Part shown: positions 22,606 through 34,554 of the stretch, piece by piece | How positions within the stretch are numbered: position 1 is the stretch's first letter | How the letters are laid out: the number at the start of each line of letters is the position of its first letter | Assembly: GCA_022497145.1 (NCBI GenBank) | Contig: MU385873.1 | Location: 1 to 64,000 of the forward strand | Source of the DNA: Rostrohypoxylon terebratum | Lineage: Eukaryota > Ascomycota > Sordariomycetes > Xylariales > Hypoxylaceae | Length of the DNA: 64,000 nucleotides | Direction: 5' to 3' | Notes under the pieces: generated by a model | What the model was told of the DNA's origin: nothing | What the model saw: only the letters and a program-made list of their open reading frames with translations | The model's database searches: none | Translations under genes and position numbers: made by a program

Positions 22606-24840
22606 ATGGCGAATGTTGGAGAAGATGGCGGAAGATCGCCTCGTATTGAAGGAGAAGACGAGAAAGTCCGGCCAGAAACGCCACATGGCGTAATTAATGT
22701 CGAGCACGACTCCGAGAAGGGTCTGGATAACGGGGCCGTAGGGACAGGAGAGCAGTACACGCAGATCGACCCGGCTATCGCCAATCGTATCGCGGCAAAT
22801 GTCGACGATTTTATGGTGAGATTTATACCTTCAACAGAAGAATTGCGGCAACTATGGAAGATGAGTATTAAGTCGTTTGGCAGACCCTCGTAAACGAGGC
22901 CAACGAAGCAAACGAGAGGGAGCGGGGCATGAAATTGTCTCACGCGTTCAGAGTATACCCGAAAGCAATTGGCTGGTCTATGATCCTATCGTCATGCCTT
23001 ATTATGGAAGGCTTCGGGACCTCTATTGTCGGATCTTGTAAGTGGTTTATTTTTGAGATCAGTCCCGAACTTGTAATGTTGATACGTCAATAGATATTTC
23101 ATTCCCTCCTTTCCGGGATAAGTTTGGCACCCAAGCTCCTAACGGCGAGTATCAAATACCTGCAAGTTGGCAGAATGGCATCGCAGGCGCGACCAATGTC
23201 GGCGAAATCATTGGTCTTCAGGTATATCACTTACCCCTTAATACGGACACGAGCTTGTTTACTCAAAGGAAAAAAATAGATTGCCGGTATTCTGTGTGAG
23301 CGATGGGGATATAGGTATACACTTCTATCCGCCTTGGTTGGCGTGACGGCGTTTATTTTCTTCCCCTTCTTCGCCAACAGTCTCGCCATCTTTCTCGTCG
23401 GCGAACTATTCCAGGGAATGGCTTGGGGTGTTTTCCAAACTATGACGGTAGCGTATGCGGCCGAGGTTTGCCCTGTGCCTCTGAGACACTATCTCACAAC
23501 CTATGTCAACCTATGCTGGATTATCGGCCAGTTTATATCATCCGGTGTGCTTGTCGGGCTTGAGGGTCGACAAGACGAGTGGGGGTAAGTCTAGTGCCCC
23601 CTATATCAATAAACTTTGTTCTAAAAATCAGTTATAGGTATAAAATCCCGTTTTCTTTGCAATGGATATGGCCGATCCCCATTGGAATTGGTACGTTTTT
23701 GGCGCCGGAATCACCATGGTGGTGCATCCGACATGGTTACAAGGAACGAGCAGAGGTGTCATTGAAAAGACTAGCTCGTAGCTCGGGTTTTTCTCAGCGT
23801 GATGCTGATGCAGCAATGGCTTGTAAGCTCGATGGTCCCTTACCAACATCAAAATGACAACTAGTTGAGTTGACTAACGCATTTTAAAGTAATGATATAC
23901 ACGGATGAGATGGAAAAAGAAGTCTCTCAAGGGACCACGTACTGGGACTGCTTTAAAGGAATCGATCTTCGGCGGACTGAAATTGTCTGCTTCATTTGGC
24001 TTGCTCAGACTATGTCAGGAACTGCCGTCGGTGGTCTATCGTCCTATTTTTTCCAACAGGCCGGCATATCAGACGCGGATTCGTTCAAGCTAGGTTGGGG
24101 TCAGAACGGTCTCAACTTTCTGGGGACTGTGGCGACTTGGTTCATCCTGAATAAGGCTGGAAGGAGGACATTAGTATTCTGGGGTATGATTGTGATGTTT
24201 ATCCTGTTACTGTGAGTGACCTCATAAAAGACACGTTAAATCCAAGCTCAATTTCCTATTAGCATTACGGGCTTCATGGGTATCCACGACCCACCAAGCA
24301 CGGCCGAAGCTTGGACAGCCGGGACGATGGTTATCCTGTTGAGCGCTACCGCCAACTTCTCCATCGGCCCTGTGGTTTATACTATCGTATCAGAGATCCC
24401 GTCGACACGACTACGCGCGAAATCCATCATACTCGCGCGCAATGCGTACAACGCTATCAATATCGCTTTCGTCAACATCGTTTCCTACCGACAGCTGAAC
24501 CCGGCTGAGTGGAACTGGGGTCCTAAGGCCGCATTCTTTTGGGCCGGTACCAATGCCATCTTCACGGCATGGATTTTCTTTCGACTGCGTTAGTAACCAT
24601 CCTTTCCTTACTTGTGGCTTATTTTCAGTTCAGTTTGCTAACGTTCAAGGGGAAATTCTAGCTGAGACAAAAGGTCGAACCTATGCTGAGCTCGATATTC
24701 TGTTCGAAAACAAGGTGCCCGCCCGTAAATTTGCGAGCACCAAAATCGATAATTTGGTCCATGGCACCGAGAGCGCGCAAAAGGAACAGGTCGAACATAT
24801 TATTAGCAACGTAGAGACTAGGACTGAAATACGTGAGTAG
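22606..24840 (+). CDS. MFS sugar transporter, alpha-glucoside (maltose) permease type
   Basis: Eight exons: 22606-22815, 22884-23037, 23094-23221, 23280-23584, 23638-23822, 23890-24211, 24263-24588 and 24662-24840; 602 aa. Sugar-porter signatures: CERWGYRYT in the loop after TM2, PESPWWCIRHG after TM6, NKAGRRTL after TM8, and PETKGRTYAELDILF after TM12. The N-terminal 90 residues are acidic and cytosolic. The phrase NVGEIIGLQ and the overall layout fit fungal alpha-glucoside:H+ symporters (MAL31/AGT1 group) at the plasma membrane; exact substrate is inferred. The 4th intron acceptor and the GTTAGT donor of the last intron were fixed by restoring YKIPF and PETKGR. The C-terminal end is uncertain, as an extra 3' intron could exist. 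Confidence 0.88.
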
Positions 24841-25157
24841 GCTAATAAGATACTTAGGGTAGCTTCAATTACAAGTTTTTGCAATCCTTCTTCCTTACTT
24901 GGTAGCGGCGGTGAACGTTAGAAGCAAACGAAAGACGAGGAATGAAGCCTATCGAAACGGTGAGCCTCTATTTATCTGCTACCAAGACAGAAGTTGTATC
25001 ACTTAGTCTGGGTAATTTCCGACCTTGAGAGTTATTGCTGTGCATTGAATTGACGCCCAAATTTTCGATGCCCAGCATTCGCCGATTATCCTTATTACTA
25101 CACACTATCGAGTAAACGCCGAGTTGATGCTAGCCCCCGCCGAAGAAGCCTGTCAAC
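24841..25157. other. Convergent 3' intergenic region
   Basis: Short region between the 3' ends of the transporter (+) and SF3b2 (-) genes; no gene seen. Confidence 0.5.
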
Positions 25158-27004
25158 TTAGAATCTGTACTTCTTTCTTTCCTCTCTCTTCTCCTCGTCC
25201 CGCTTCAGTCTCTTGCGACTCTCGTTCGCAATCATCTCGTCAAGACCTTCCTCTCTCCTCCAGTTAGCACCAACACCTTCCTCCCGTCGACCTTCTTCAA
25301 ATCGCCGTCGCATCTCATCCTTGCTGATACCGTCCACCAATGCATCTGGGTCAAAAGACACATCTACATCACCAGGCTTCTTGCGTTTTCGACTGCTGTC
25401 ATCGTCCTGGCCGAGAACGCGCATATCGCCGCCCGCATTCTTGAGATCATAAACACGGTCACTACCAAAGAAGCCCTCGGCTCGGGCCTGTTTCTCCTGG
25501 AGAACAATGTAAGCTGCGCGAGGGTGCGTGCTGTCTTCTGTCTCGTAGCCGCGGCGGGACTTGCGCAGATCCAGTTCCCCGGCAACAGATTCGGTAGCGG
25601 TGCCGTACTCCGTAGGTACGCTACTTGCAAGACCACCGGGAGTTTCCATGCCAGACGGAGTTTGCAGCCCAGCACCGACATCCTCTTCGTCATCCTCCTC
25701 ATCAGATTCTTCTTCCTCCTCTTCCTCGGACTCCTCTTCGGGCTCTTGAAGTTCACCCCATAATGTACGTTCGATAGGCTCGCCAGGCGGGGGCGCTGCT
25801 TGAGACGGCTGCATGATACCAAAAATATCACCTCCGTATAGCGGTCTGTTGTATTCATCCACAGGCGGTTTACCGTAACATCCCGGGTTGAAGCCCCATT
25901 GAGCTCCGGCTGGGATAGGGGCGTTGAGTCCGGGGATACGAAGAGATGGATAGGAGGGTGGAGGCCCGAATCTCTGCTGATTAATAAGCCATGGTGGCGG
26001 GGCACCGGGAGGAATGCTCAATGCTTCTTTAAGGGGATCGCTTAACTCTCCCGGTCGGAGGTGGCGTAAATCCGTCTCGTACTCCTTGCCTTCGTAGTAG
26101 ACCTCACCGAAGCGCGTCAATTGAGGTTTGCTTTGAAATCGAAAGAACGCGTCGTAGAGCTTCTGGTAGTCGATATCTAATTTACCTATTTTCGGTTGGA
26201 CTCTTTCGCGTTGCTTCTGCTTCAAGCTCTGCTCCGCTTGCTTCTCTAAGACAGCATCTCTCATTTCAGCAATACCAGTATCTGCAATGAATTTGGGCAA
26301 CTTGAAGGCAGGCTTTTCGATACCCCGCTTCGATGAAAGATACTCGCGCTTCAATGACCAATGTGATGGTACTGGAACTACGTTCCGCTGCGCCTTGATC
26401 TGCACTAGTAATCGAGGATCTGATGATGATGTGTCGTGCCACTCCACAACCTCGGGCTTCCTCACTAGCGCCTTCAGCTCTGCGATGGAGAGTTTGTTGA
26501 GCATCTTCCGCTTCTTCTTGGATAGCTTAGGTTGTCCACCCCTCTCCTCTTCCTCGTCAGGTATATCGTTATCGTCATCGAAATAGACTTCGCCCTGGTT
26601 GCCTGCGTTGGCTTCCTTTGCGATGTCATCTTCCTCTCTCGATGCGCCAAACTTGGTGAAAATATCCTTGTACATGGAATAGGTAGGGTCTTCACGATCG
26701 AATCCGTAGTCTTCGTCGTTATCGGCGGGTCCATCAGCTGGTATTTTATCTGACGCAGCAGGTCCCTTTTTAACCTCGAGCTCTGAAGTGTCAGTCTTTT
26801 CAGACGAATCATTCGCCGGTTTTGATTCATCCTCACTCGGTTCAACCTGGGGAGTGTCGTCAGCTTGAGGAGTTTCCTAGATAACGTTAGTATTCGGGAT
26901 CATCTGGAAATATTTGTAAAATCGCTTACCTCCGTCTTTGCCTGCTTGTCCGCCTTCTTCTTCGCCCTGCGCTTCTGGTTCTTTGTCATTTTGGGAGCCG
27001 CCAT
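25158..27004 (-). CDS. cus1: Splicing factor 3b subunit 2 (SF3B2 / Cus1)
   Basis: Two exons: 27004-26930 and 26876-25158, with a 53-nt phase-0 intron (GTAAGC, branch ACTAAC, acceptor TAG); 597 aa. The N-terminus is lysine-rich (MAAPKMTKNQKRRAKKK) followed by an acidic linker. The DUF382 region (about 150-275) includes LVRKPEVVEWHD and VPVPSHWSLKREYLSSKRG. The PSP domain (about 300-360) includes PGELSDPLKEALSIP, then the conserved PYPSLRIPGLNAPIP-like stretch and QWGFNPGCYGKPPVDEYNRP. The C-terminal third has an acidic Glu/Asp block and ends in charged KR repeats. Cus1/SF3B2 is part of the SF3b complex of U2 snRNP, helps anchor U2 to the branch site and binds SF3B4/Hsh49. Length matches fungal orthologues. 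Confidence 0.95.
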
Positions 27005-27460
27005 CTTATCTGGTCGCCGTCGGGCGGACGCCTGTTCGCTAGAATGCGCGACGGAGTTAGGCGCAGTGGCCCTGGGTTCCCTTTCGTAGACGAATGCAAT
27101 AAATTAAAGAATGGTATAACTTGTCGCCTCCTTTCAGTAATTGGACAGACTCAATTTGATGATGGAGGCTGTCTACGAGCAATGTCTGGGATAATGAATC
27201 CGTTAACAAGGCTGAGATGAATAATTTCAACACGCGACTTCGAAAACTGGAGGTCAAGCTTTACTAGTTAGCTTGCAGGGCTTAATCAGCCACGCAAAGC
27301 CACTTCTAAAAAAAAAGTCCTTATCAGTGTGGCGCGAGGTTTGACCGGCCAAATTTAGCAAGTGCTAGGGGTGGAACCCACTCTGCGCACCGAAGTACTA
27401 GGTAACGTGTTAGCTGGCCACTAATAGCGTTTTGCTTAATTTGATAGCGTATTATTAATA
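27005..27460. other. Intergenic upstream of SF3b2
   Basis: Promoter region of the minus-strand SF3b2 gene, running into the AT-rich inverted-repeat element. No gene seen. Confidence 0.5.
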
Positions 27461-28371
27461 CTAGCGTTCTGCATTTTATTATACGTATAGTATTATACCG
27501 TATAATATAATGTATAATATAGTATAATAGGCCATTATACGTATAACGGAATCGGCAAAACTTTCCGGCCCCGCTTTAACGGGATTATCCAATTAAAGTA
27601 CCCACCCGCTACCCCAAAAGAGGTATAACCTAGGTACATCTAATTACATACAAACTAGTATGGCGTCAAATGTATCTTTTTTCACGATGTCCTCCTTCAA
27701 CTTTAATCAATTATTCCACGCTTAATACTACTTCAAAATCTTTATTATTATATATTATTTGAAGCTCTCAATTAGCTGAATCGAACGATTCCAGTTGCAT
27801 TACTTTGAACGCATTCTGTGGTATGGAAGCTCTAGTTGAAGTTAGAGGTCTCGTTAAAACGCAATCTTAAGCCCTGAATCAAAGCCCTCTTTCCAGCTCC
27901 CAACAGCGTATCCATTTATGGGACTACAGCAATGCAATTCAATCTTCAGTTACAGCTAATCAAGCGCTTTCAAAAGATCATAATTATTTAATTTTTGGAC
28001 CTATTTTGATGGGTTTATACGAAGTAATTGATTAAACGCGATCATGGTGTTTCGAACGCGGTCGCTTTTTTTTTAGCGTATGCCGGGTTTTCTCAAAATA
28101 GCCTCGATTTCCTGGACCCACCCAGTTTCTTGGCAAAAAAAGTCTCCAAACGGGAGTTTTATTGAATAATCAATCAACAAAAATTTAAATGCAATTAAAA
28201 ACAAGTAAAATAGGTTTAAACCGTTGAGTAGTTTTATAGTTAAGTGGTTTTAATTGGTGAAAAAAAAATACGGCCTCTATAAGCCATTATATTTGTATAA
28301 TACGCATTTAATATGGTATAGTGAAATGTATAATGGTATTATACTATTATACGTATAATGCAGAACCCTAA
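27461..28371. mobile_element. 911-bp non-autonomous DNA transposon-like element
   Basis: The left end (CTAGCGTTCTGCATTTTATT...) and the reverse complement of the right end (TTAGGGTTCTGCATTATACG...) form imperfect terminal inverted repeats, roughly 80-100 bp if the TATAC-rich part is included. The hexamer TTAATA lies directly outside both ends (27455-27460 and 28372-28377), a likely target-site duplication. The interior is AT-rich, has homopolymer runs and no ORF, so the element must be non-autonomous or decayed. High AT content and lack of coding fit repeat-induced point mutation, but that would need copies to compare. The superfamily cannot be named. Confidence 0.6.
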
Positions 28372-28377
28372 TTAATA

Positions 28378-28954
28378 CACCTCCAGCTGTATGGGTACTA
28401 TGGTATGTGCTGTATGATGTATCATACCTAGTAGGCGGGATATCTGGACATTGGGGGGGTACATCTGCAAAGCTGGAACCTGGTCAACTTTTTTTTTTGT
28501 TACGAGATTCACCCATCCATTATTTTTCTCAATCGCGTCAGTCAGCCAGTCATTTCGACAGGGGTTGCCACGCGGCAGAAGTCATTGACCCTGCTTATTA
28601 CTCACATCCATTTACTTACGTTGGTTGGTCTTGATCTTTTTATGGATGAATCTGATACTGTACAACCAAACCATTCCAAAACCGAACCGCATTCACCACA
28701 TTCACCACATTCACCACCACCATCCTAACTGCCGGTCATCAAACTTGGAACTTAGGAATTCCGAACTTCTATCATTCATTCAATTCATCCATTCATACAG
28801 TCCATATCGCCTCGAACATTACAACTCCCATGTTCTGTCCGAAGCAATGGTCTTGTGAATTACCCCTTTCCTCCGAGTAATTGCGCGTTGCTCTTTGTCG
28901 CTCGTTACATATCTTCCCAATCAGCCTGCACCGCAAACTCAGTAGTCAGACGCC
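28378..28954. other. Promoter/5' UTR of SLY41-like gene
   Basis: Pyrimidine-rich region containing TTCACCACA tandem units (about 28692-28722). No separate gene. Confidence 0.5.
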
Positions 28955-30756
28955 ATGCCTCATTCGACGAGCTCGGGTTCTTATGCCCGAGACTCCTCCG
29001 TTCCACGATCCAATGCCAAGCATTCGGAGGACCACGAAAGCGATCCTGGGTCCGGCCTCGAAAAGTTTCCAGACCATATCGACTCCCCAGCAATGCGCGC
29101 CAATGGTGCAAGGTCAATCAGTCCTGGACTAAATGCCTATGGCATCGGATTGAGTGGAGGGGCTCACATAAATGGAGATCGCTGGCAACCAAGGAGGGAC
29201 CTCTCGGCAGCAAAAGGTGTGCGATGGGGTTCCCCGTTGGGACCAGCTGGTCATTCTCGAGGTCATGGACGACAGAAGAGCATTAGTGAAGCCTTCAATA
29301 CAATCAGGGCAAGGAACGGCAGTGTCAGCCAGAATGCCCATGAATTAGCAGATGCGCTGCGGGCACCTATCTCCCCAAAGCTCATTGTACGTCAAATGAA
29401 CATAAAACAATCTGCCCATCATGTGCTGACATGACACCCGTAATCTAGATCTTGTGTATAATGTGGTATATGTCCTCTGCCTTGACGAACACATCCTCGA
29501 AGTCGATTCTAAATGCCTTCGATAAGCCGGCTACCTTGACTATGATTCAGTTCTTTCTAGTCGCTTTCTATTGTATAACTTCCTCGTGGTTAGCGAGTGT
29601 GTTCCCAAGTTTGCGAAACTCGATCCCCGCGTTGAAGAATCCTATACGACAGCCTTCAAGGGATGTCATAATGACTACCCTCCCCCTTGCTGCGTTCCAG
29701 ATCGGCGGCCATCTCCTTAGTTCGACAGCGACCTCCAAAATTCCTGTATCCATGGTTCATACGGTTAAAGGACTTTCCCCACTATTCACCGTCTTCGCCT
29801 ACCGGTTCATCTTCGATATCCGATATCCGAGAGCGACATATTTCTCCTTGATACCTCTCACTCTTGGTGTCATGCTCGCCTGTTCATCCAAACATACCTT
29901 CAAAGGAGAGTTGTTAGGAATTATATACGCGCTCCTAGCAACCATCATCTTCGTCACCCAGAATATCTTCTCCAAGAGGCTATTCAATGAAGCCGCCAAA
30001 GCAGAGGCAGATGGCCAAGCGGCCAAATCCCGCAAGCTTGACAAGTTGAATTTGTTGTGCTATTCGTCCGGGCTTGCGTTCCTTCTCACATCCCCTATTT
30101 GGTTTTGGAGCGAAGGTGTCGGCCTCATCAGGGATGTTTACCATGACGGCTCGGTGGACCTTTCTTCTCATCCTAACAGCTTTGATCACGGGCGTTTGAC
30201 ACTCGAGTTTCTATTCAACGGCACTTTTCACTTTGGGCAAAATATCTTAGCCTTTATTTTGCTATCCCTGGTATCGCCAGTTACTTACTCGGTCGCATCA
30301 CTCATCAAGCGTGTATGGGTCATTATGGTTGCGATCCTATGGTTCCGCAATCCTACTACTCCGATCCAGGCTGTGGGTATCGCGTTGACGTTCTTCGGAC
30401 TTTACTTGTACGACCGGACAAACGACAGTAACAAGGCCGACCGCCGTGCCCGTCTCTTAAGCCAAAGTGCAGGACGCGACCAGCCTCTACTACCGCTCAA
30501 CACCAGCCAAGGAGTAATAGGCTCCTCTCCAAATCAACCAGTCTTTGAAAGTCCGATGCCAGTCTCTAATGGATCAACACCTCATCCGTACACTAACGGA
30601 TATACTACCCAAACCAACACCGGGCCAGAAGACTTGAAGAAAAGTGATGATGCTGGTAAGGGCCGGCAGAGGGGGAGCAGTAATGCAGCTTGGTTGCCGC
30701 CTGGAACTAAGCAGGAAGAGACATGGAGGTTCCAAGATAGAGTCAGTGCTCGATGA
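28955..30756 (+). CDS. SLY41-like transporter, triose-phosphate translocator (TPT) family
   Basis: Two exons: 28955-29386 and 29449-30756, with a 62-nt phase-0 intron; 579 aa. The first 144 residues are a hydrophilic Ser/Gly-rich cytosolic tail. Residues about 145-430 hold about ten membrane segments of the drug/metabolite transporter superfamily, beginning ILCIMWYMSSALTNTSSK and containing KGLSPLFTVFAYR and the late LIKRVWVIMVAILWF motif typical of TPT members. The C-terminal 140 residues are again disordered. Yeast Sly41 sits in the ER membrane and suppresses loss of Ypt1 in ER-Golgi transport; the substrate is not firmly known. The long insertion between membrane segments (about residues 320-345, NEAAKAEADGQAAKSRK) is common in fungal members. 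Confidence 0.9.
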
Positions 30757-31470
30757 TTGAAGGCTCTCCGGAGAGTCAACGGGGTCCTCAGGGGTTATGA
30801 TACGACGGTCTATACTCATAGAACGTGATTTAATTTTTTTTTCTTTATCGCTTTGCCATTTTGCAAAGCAGGACGAGACAGTGTGCTTAAGTCATGCTAT
30901 GTAATGCCATTACTGCTGCCGTCATCTTGTATAGGTGGATATCTTGGTGTTTATGGGCTAGGACTAGCAAGGCATAAAGTGGACTGGAGTTATAAGTGTT
31001 GTTGACCTATTTGGTCATTTGTACAAGTATCCTGCAAATTAATAGGATGCAAAAATTCTTGCATGAGGGTTGGGTTTAGATATCCATGGATGCTTGTAAG
31101 GCATAAGATGGATACTATCACTTCTTTTTTTTTTTCCAGTATAACCCTGGGATCAAACCAAACCGGACCGGACATATGGAAATAGACTTTGGAGATGAAG
31201 AAACGCGTATCTGATAATATTATGGTTTATGAAGCATTTTTGATGTTGCAGCTAATACATATGATTAGTATAACAACAATGTAGCTAATTATAGAATGTC
31301 AAGGTTGAATCGTTCATTTGATTTGTCAATGTCAATTTTGGTGTTTTGTGAACTTTTATGGCAATTTTGTCATAATATTTCAATGTTTATCTGATTGTGG
31401 TGCAAATCTACAAATCGTAGATTCCCAATGGTAAAAATGGTGGGGTAATTTTCGGGTAGTTTCGTAAGAT
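30757..31470. other. Intergenic, no gene seen
   Basis: 3' region of the SLY41-like gene followed by AT-rich DNA leading to the atp2 promoter. Confidence 0.5.
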
Positions 31471-31490
31471 CATGTGATATATATCACGTG
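31471..31490. promoter_or_regulatory. Imperfect palindrome with CACGTG box before atp2
   Basis: CATGTGATATATATCACGTG is a 20-bp palindrome with one mismatched pair. Its right arm holds the E-box CACGTG (31485-31490). It lies about 180 bp before the atp2 start, a suitable distance for a bHLH (Cbf1-like) binding site. Function is inferred from position and symmetry only. Confidence 0.4.
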
Positions 31491-31668
31491 TATTCACTAG
31501 TGTAGCGACTAGTGGAGCTTCCCTCAGTGGTGCAGGTTCATCCAGGACCAAATGACCGCCAGCGCCATTTTCACCTCGACCTTTGCTTCAAATTATTTCC
31601 TCCCCCCCCCAGACTCATCACCTCCTCCACTCCATCCATTCTCTATCGCTCTTAGGTCATCTTTCAAG

Positions 31669-33651
31669 ATGTTCAAGAGGTAAGTTTATATGTTCCGATC
31701 AACTTTTTATTGTCTTTCTAGTTGTCAATTGGGGTCAATTGAGCTGATCAAGAATTTTTTACCCCGACTTAGCGGCCTCTCCTCTTTCGCGAGAGCTGCC
31801 CGGCCGGCTTTCGCCGCCCCTACGAGGCGCGTTCTAAAGCCTGCTACTTCTGCATTCAGATTCCCTCTCAGCAGTCGATTAGCGAGCACATCCAGTGTCG
31901 GTGATGGCAAGATTTACCAGGTGAGTTTGCGCAAGCCGCGGCTAGCAAACTTTTGTCGGACCACGGGAAACAGGACCGGAGCTAATTGATATGTTGACAG
32001 GTCATCGGTGCCGTCGTCGATGGTTAGTAAAAGCCTCAATTACCACTAACCAGCTCACCAATTGCTTATAAGGCTCAACGTATTAACCAAATTTTATATA
32101 ATAGTCAAGTTCGACACCCCAAAGCTCCCCGCTATTCTAAACGCCCTGGAGACAACCAACAATGGCCAAAAGCTGGTTCTTGAGGTTTCTGTGAGCTTAA
32201 TTTCCCCGCCATTGCATAAGTTAAAATTTATTCATAACATAAATAGCAACATCTAGGTGAAAATGTCGTCCGTTGCATTGCTATGGACGGTAGGTCGTCG
32301 CATTAAAAAAAATTCGCGCGCGAATATCAACTTACATTTTCATAGGTACCGAGGGTCTTACCCGAGGTGCTAAGGCCACCGACACTGGCGCTCCCATCAC
32401 AATCCCCGTCGGCCCTGCCACTCTTGGTCGTATCATAAACGTCACTGGTGACCCGATCGATGAGCGTGGTCCTATCAAGACCGACAAGTTCCTCCCTATC
32501 CACGCCGACCCCCCTGAGTTCACTGAGCAATCTACCGCCGCCGAGATTCTGGTTACTGGTATCAAGGTCGTCGATCTGCTAGCTCCCTACGCTCGTGGTG
32601 GAAAGATTGGTCTCTTCGGTGGTGCTGGTGTCGGTAAGACTGTGTTCATTCAGGAGCTTATCAACAACATCGCCAAGGCTCACGGTGGTTACTCCGTCTT
32701 CACCGGTGTCGGCGAGCGAACCCGTGAGGGTAATGATTTGTACCACGAAATGCAGGAGACTTCCGTCATTCAACTCGATGGCGAGTCTAAGGTCGCCTTG
32801 GTGTTCGGTCAGATGAACGAGCCCCCAGGAGCCCGTGCCCGTGTTGCTCTTACTGGTCTCACCATTGCCGAGTACTTCCGTGACCAAGAAGGCCAGGATG
32901 GTAAGATTAATTACTGGAAATCGTGATTAACCAATGAATATCCACTAATGATTCTCCAGTGCTTCTCTTCATCGACAACATTTTCCGTTTCACCCAAGCC
33001 GGTTCCGAGGTATCTGCCCTGCTAGGTCGTATTCCCTCTGCCGTCGGTTACCAACCCACTCTCGCCATTGATATGGGTGGTATGCAAGAGCGAATTACCA
33101 CCACTACCAAGGGTTCCATTACCTCCGTCCAGGCTGTCTACGTCCCTGCTGATGATTTGACTGATCCTGCCCCTGCCACCACCTTCGCCCATTTGGATGC
33201 CACCACTGTGTTGTCCCGTGGTATTTCTGAGTTGGGTATCTACCCCGCCGTCGACCCTCTCGACTCCAAGTCCCGTATGCTCGACCCCCGTGTCGTTGGT
33301 CAGGACCACTACGACACTGCCACCCGTGTCCAACAGATCCTCCAGGAGTACAAGTCTCTCCAAGATATCATTGCCATTTTGGGTATGGACGAATTGTCGG
33401 AAGCTGACAAGCTTACCGTCGAGCGTGCCCGTAAGATCCAGCGTTTCTTGAGCCAGCCTTTCACTGTCGCTCAAGTTTTCACTGGTATCGAGGGTAAGCT
33501 AGTCGATCTTAAGGACACCATTGCCTCCTTCAAGGCCATCTTGGCCGGTGAGGGTGACGACCTTCCTGAAGGTGCCTTCTACATGGTTGGTGACTTCGCG
33601 TCGGCCAAGGAGAAGGGAGAGAAGATCTTGGCGGAACTGGAGAAGTCATAG
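31669..33651 (+). CDS. atp2: Mitochondrial F1-ATP synthase subunit beta
   Basis: Seven exons: 31669-31679, 31773-31920, 32001-32022, 32105-32190, 32247-32289, 32346-32900 and 32960-33651; 518 aa. The first exon has only 11 coding nt and the third 22. The N-terminus is rich in Arg, Ala and Ser without acids, a mitochondrial presequence of about 45 residues. The Walker A motif GGAGVGKT, the catalytic-Glu segment GVGERTREGND, the Walker B VLLFIDNIFRF and the DELSEADKLTVERARKIQRFLSQPF segment (DELSE motif) are all intact. This subunit forms the three catalytic sites of the matrix F1 head and makes ATP from ADP and Pi. Codons in the last two exons are strongly biased to C/T-ending types, as in highly expressed genes. 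Length is as expected. Confidence 0.98.
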
Positions 33652-34554
33652 GGGGATAATATGGACTGCTATTAAATAGACGCTGCCGAAAAAAGATTAG
33701 GTAGTGACCTGTGTATATCTAGAAAAGGAGCAGTGCGGTCTGATGATTTCCCTTAGCTCAATCAAGTTCCTGTGAGAGCCCTGGAGCTGTATACCTCAAA
33801 AATCCACCCTAATTTCTTAAAAAAAAAAAAAGCTGGATGGTTTCTTGCGACTATACGTGATCTGACATGACCCGGGGGAAGCATATGGTGTATTTATGAG
33901 GAGTAAATAAAAATACGTGGTGCTTATGTTTTGTCAGCTAGATAATAGCTGTCATTATCCAGAAGCTCAGTATAATTGTATGTGAAACATTGACAAGATA
34001 TCATTAATAGGCAGAGAGCATGGCGTGTATCGCACCAAACCCATTCAGCTGTTATTCCAGACAGCCTCATTTTCCGGTTTTGAAGAAAGTCCGATTTGGT
34101 AGGTACCTACTAGGTACTACTTCGTATGAGCAGGAGGTAGTGTTCTGAATAACACATCAGGACGCACTACAACCAAGATATCTCTTTTACTAGAAGGTTA
34201 GATTCCATCTCAGATTGAAGAAAATCGCTAGATATAATCTTCAATCTTCATGTCACACTCATAGCCACAAACAGCTAGTAGTGGTCTTCGGGTGTTCGGA
34301 TCGGAAATCTGCAGTTGAGCACAGCACACGGATGTAGACAGCCGTTTGTATTTTCAACAATATATTTCTACTATTTGTCGCACTCTCCTTGAGTTAGATC
34401 ACGACCGCGTCTGTGAATATTGGTATCGCACATCAAATTTCAAACGACACATCTATATCTTAATCAAGTTCATCCATTATATCGTATTAAGACTACTCAT
34501 GGTATCAATCCTTTTTCTTTCCCCTCCGACCTGAGTTATGAAATCTAATTTCCT
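33652..34554. other. Convergent 3' intergenic region
   Basis: Between the 3' ends of atp2 (+) and fet3 (-). It contains poly-A runs and AT-rich DNA; no gene seen. Confidence 0.5.
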
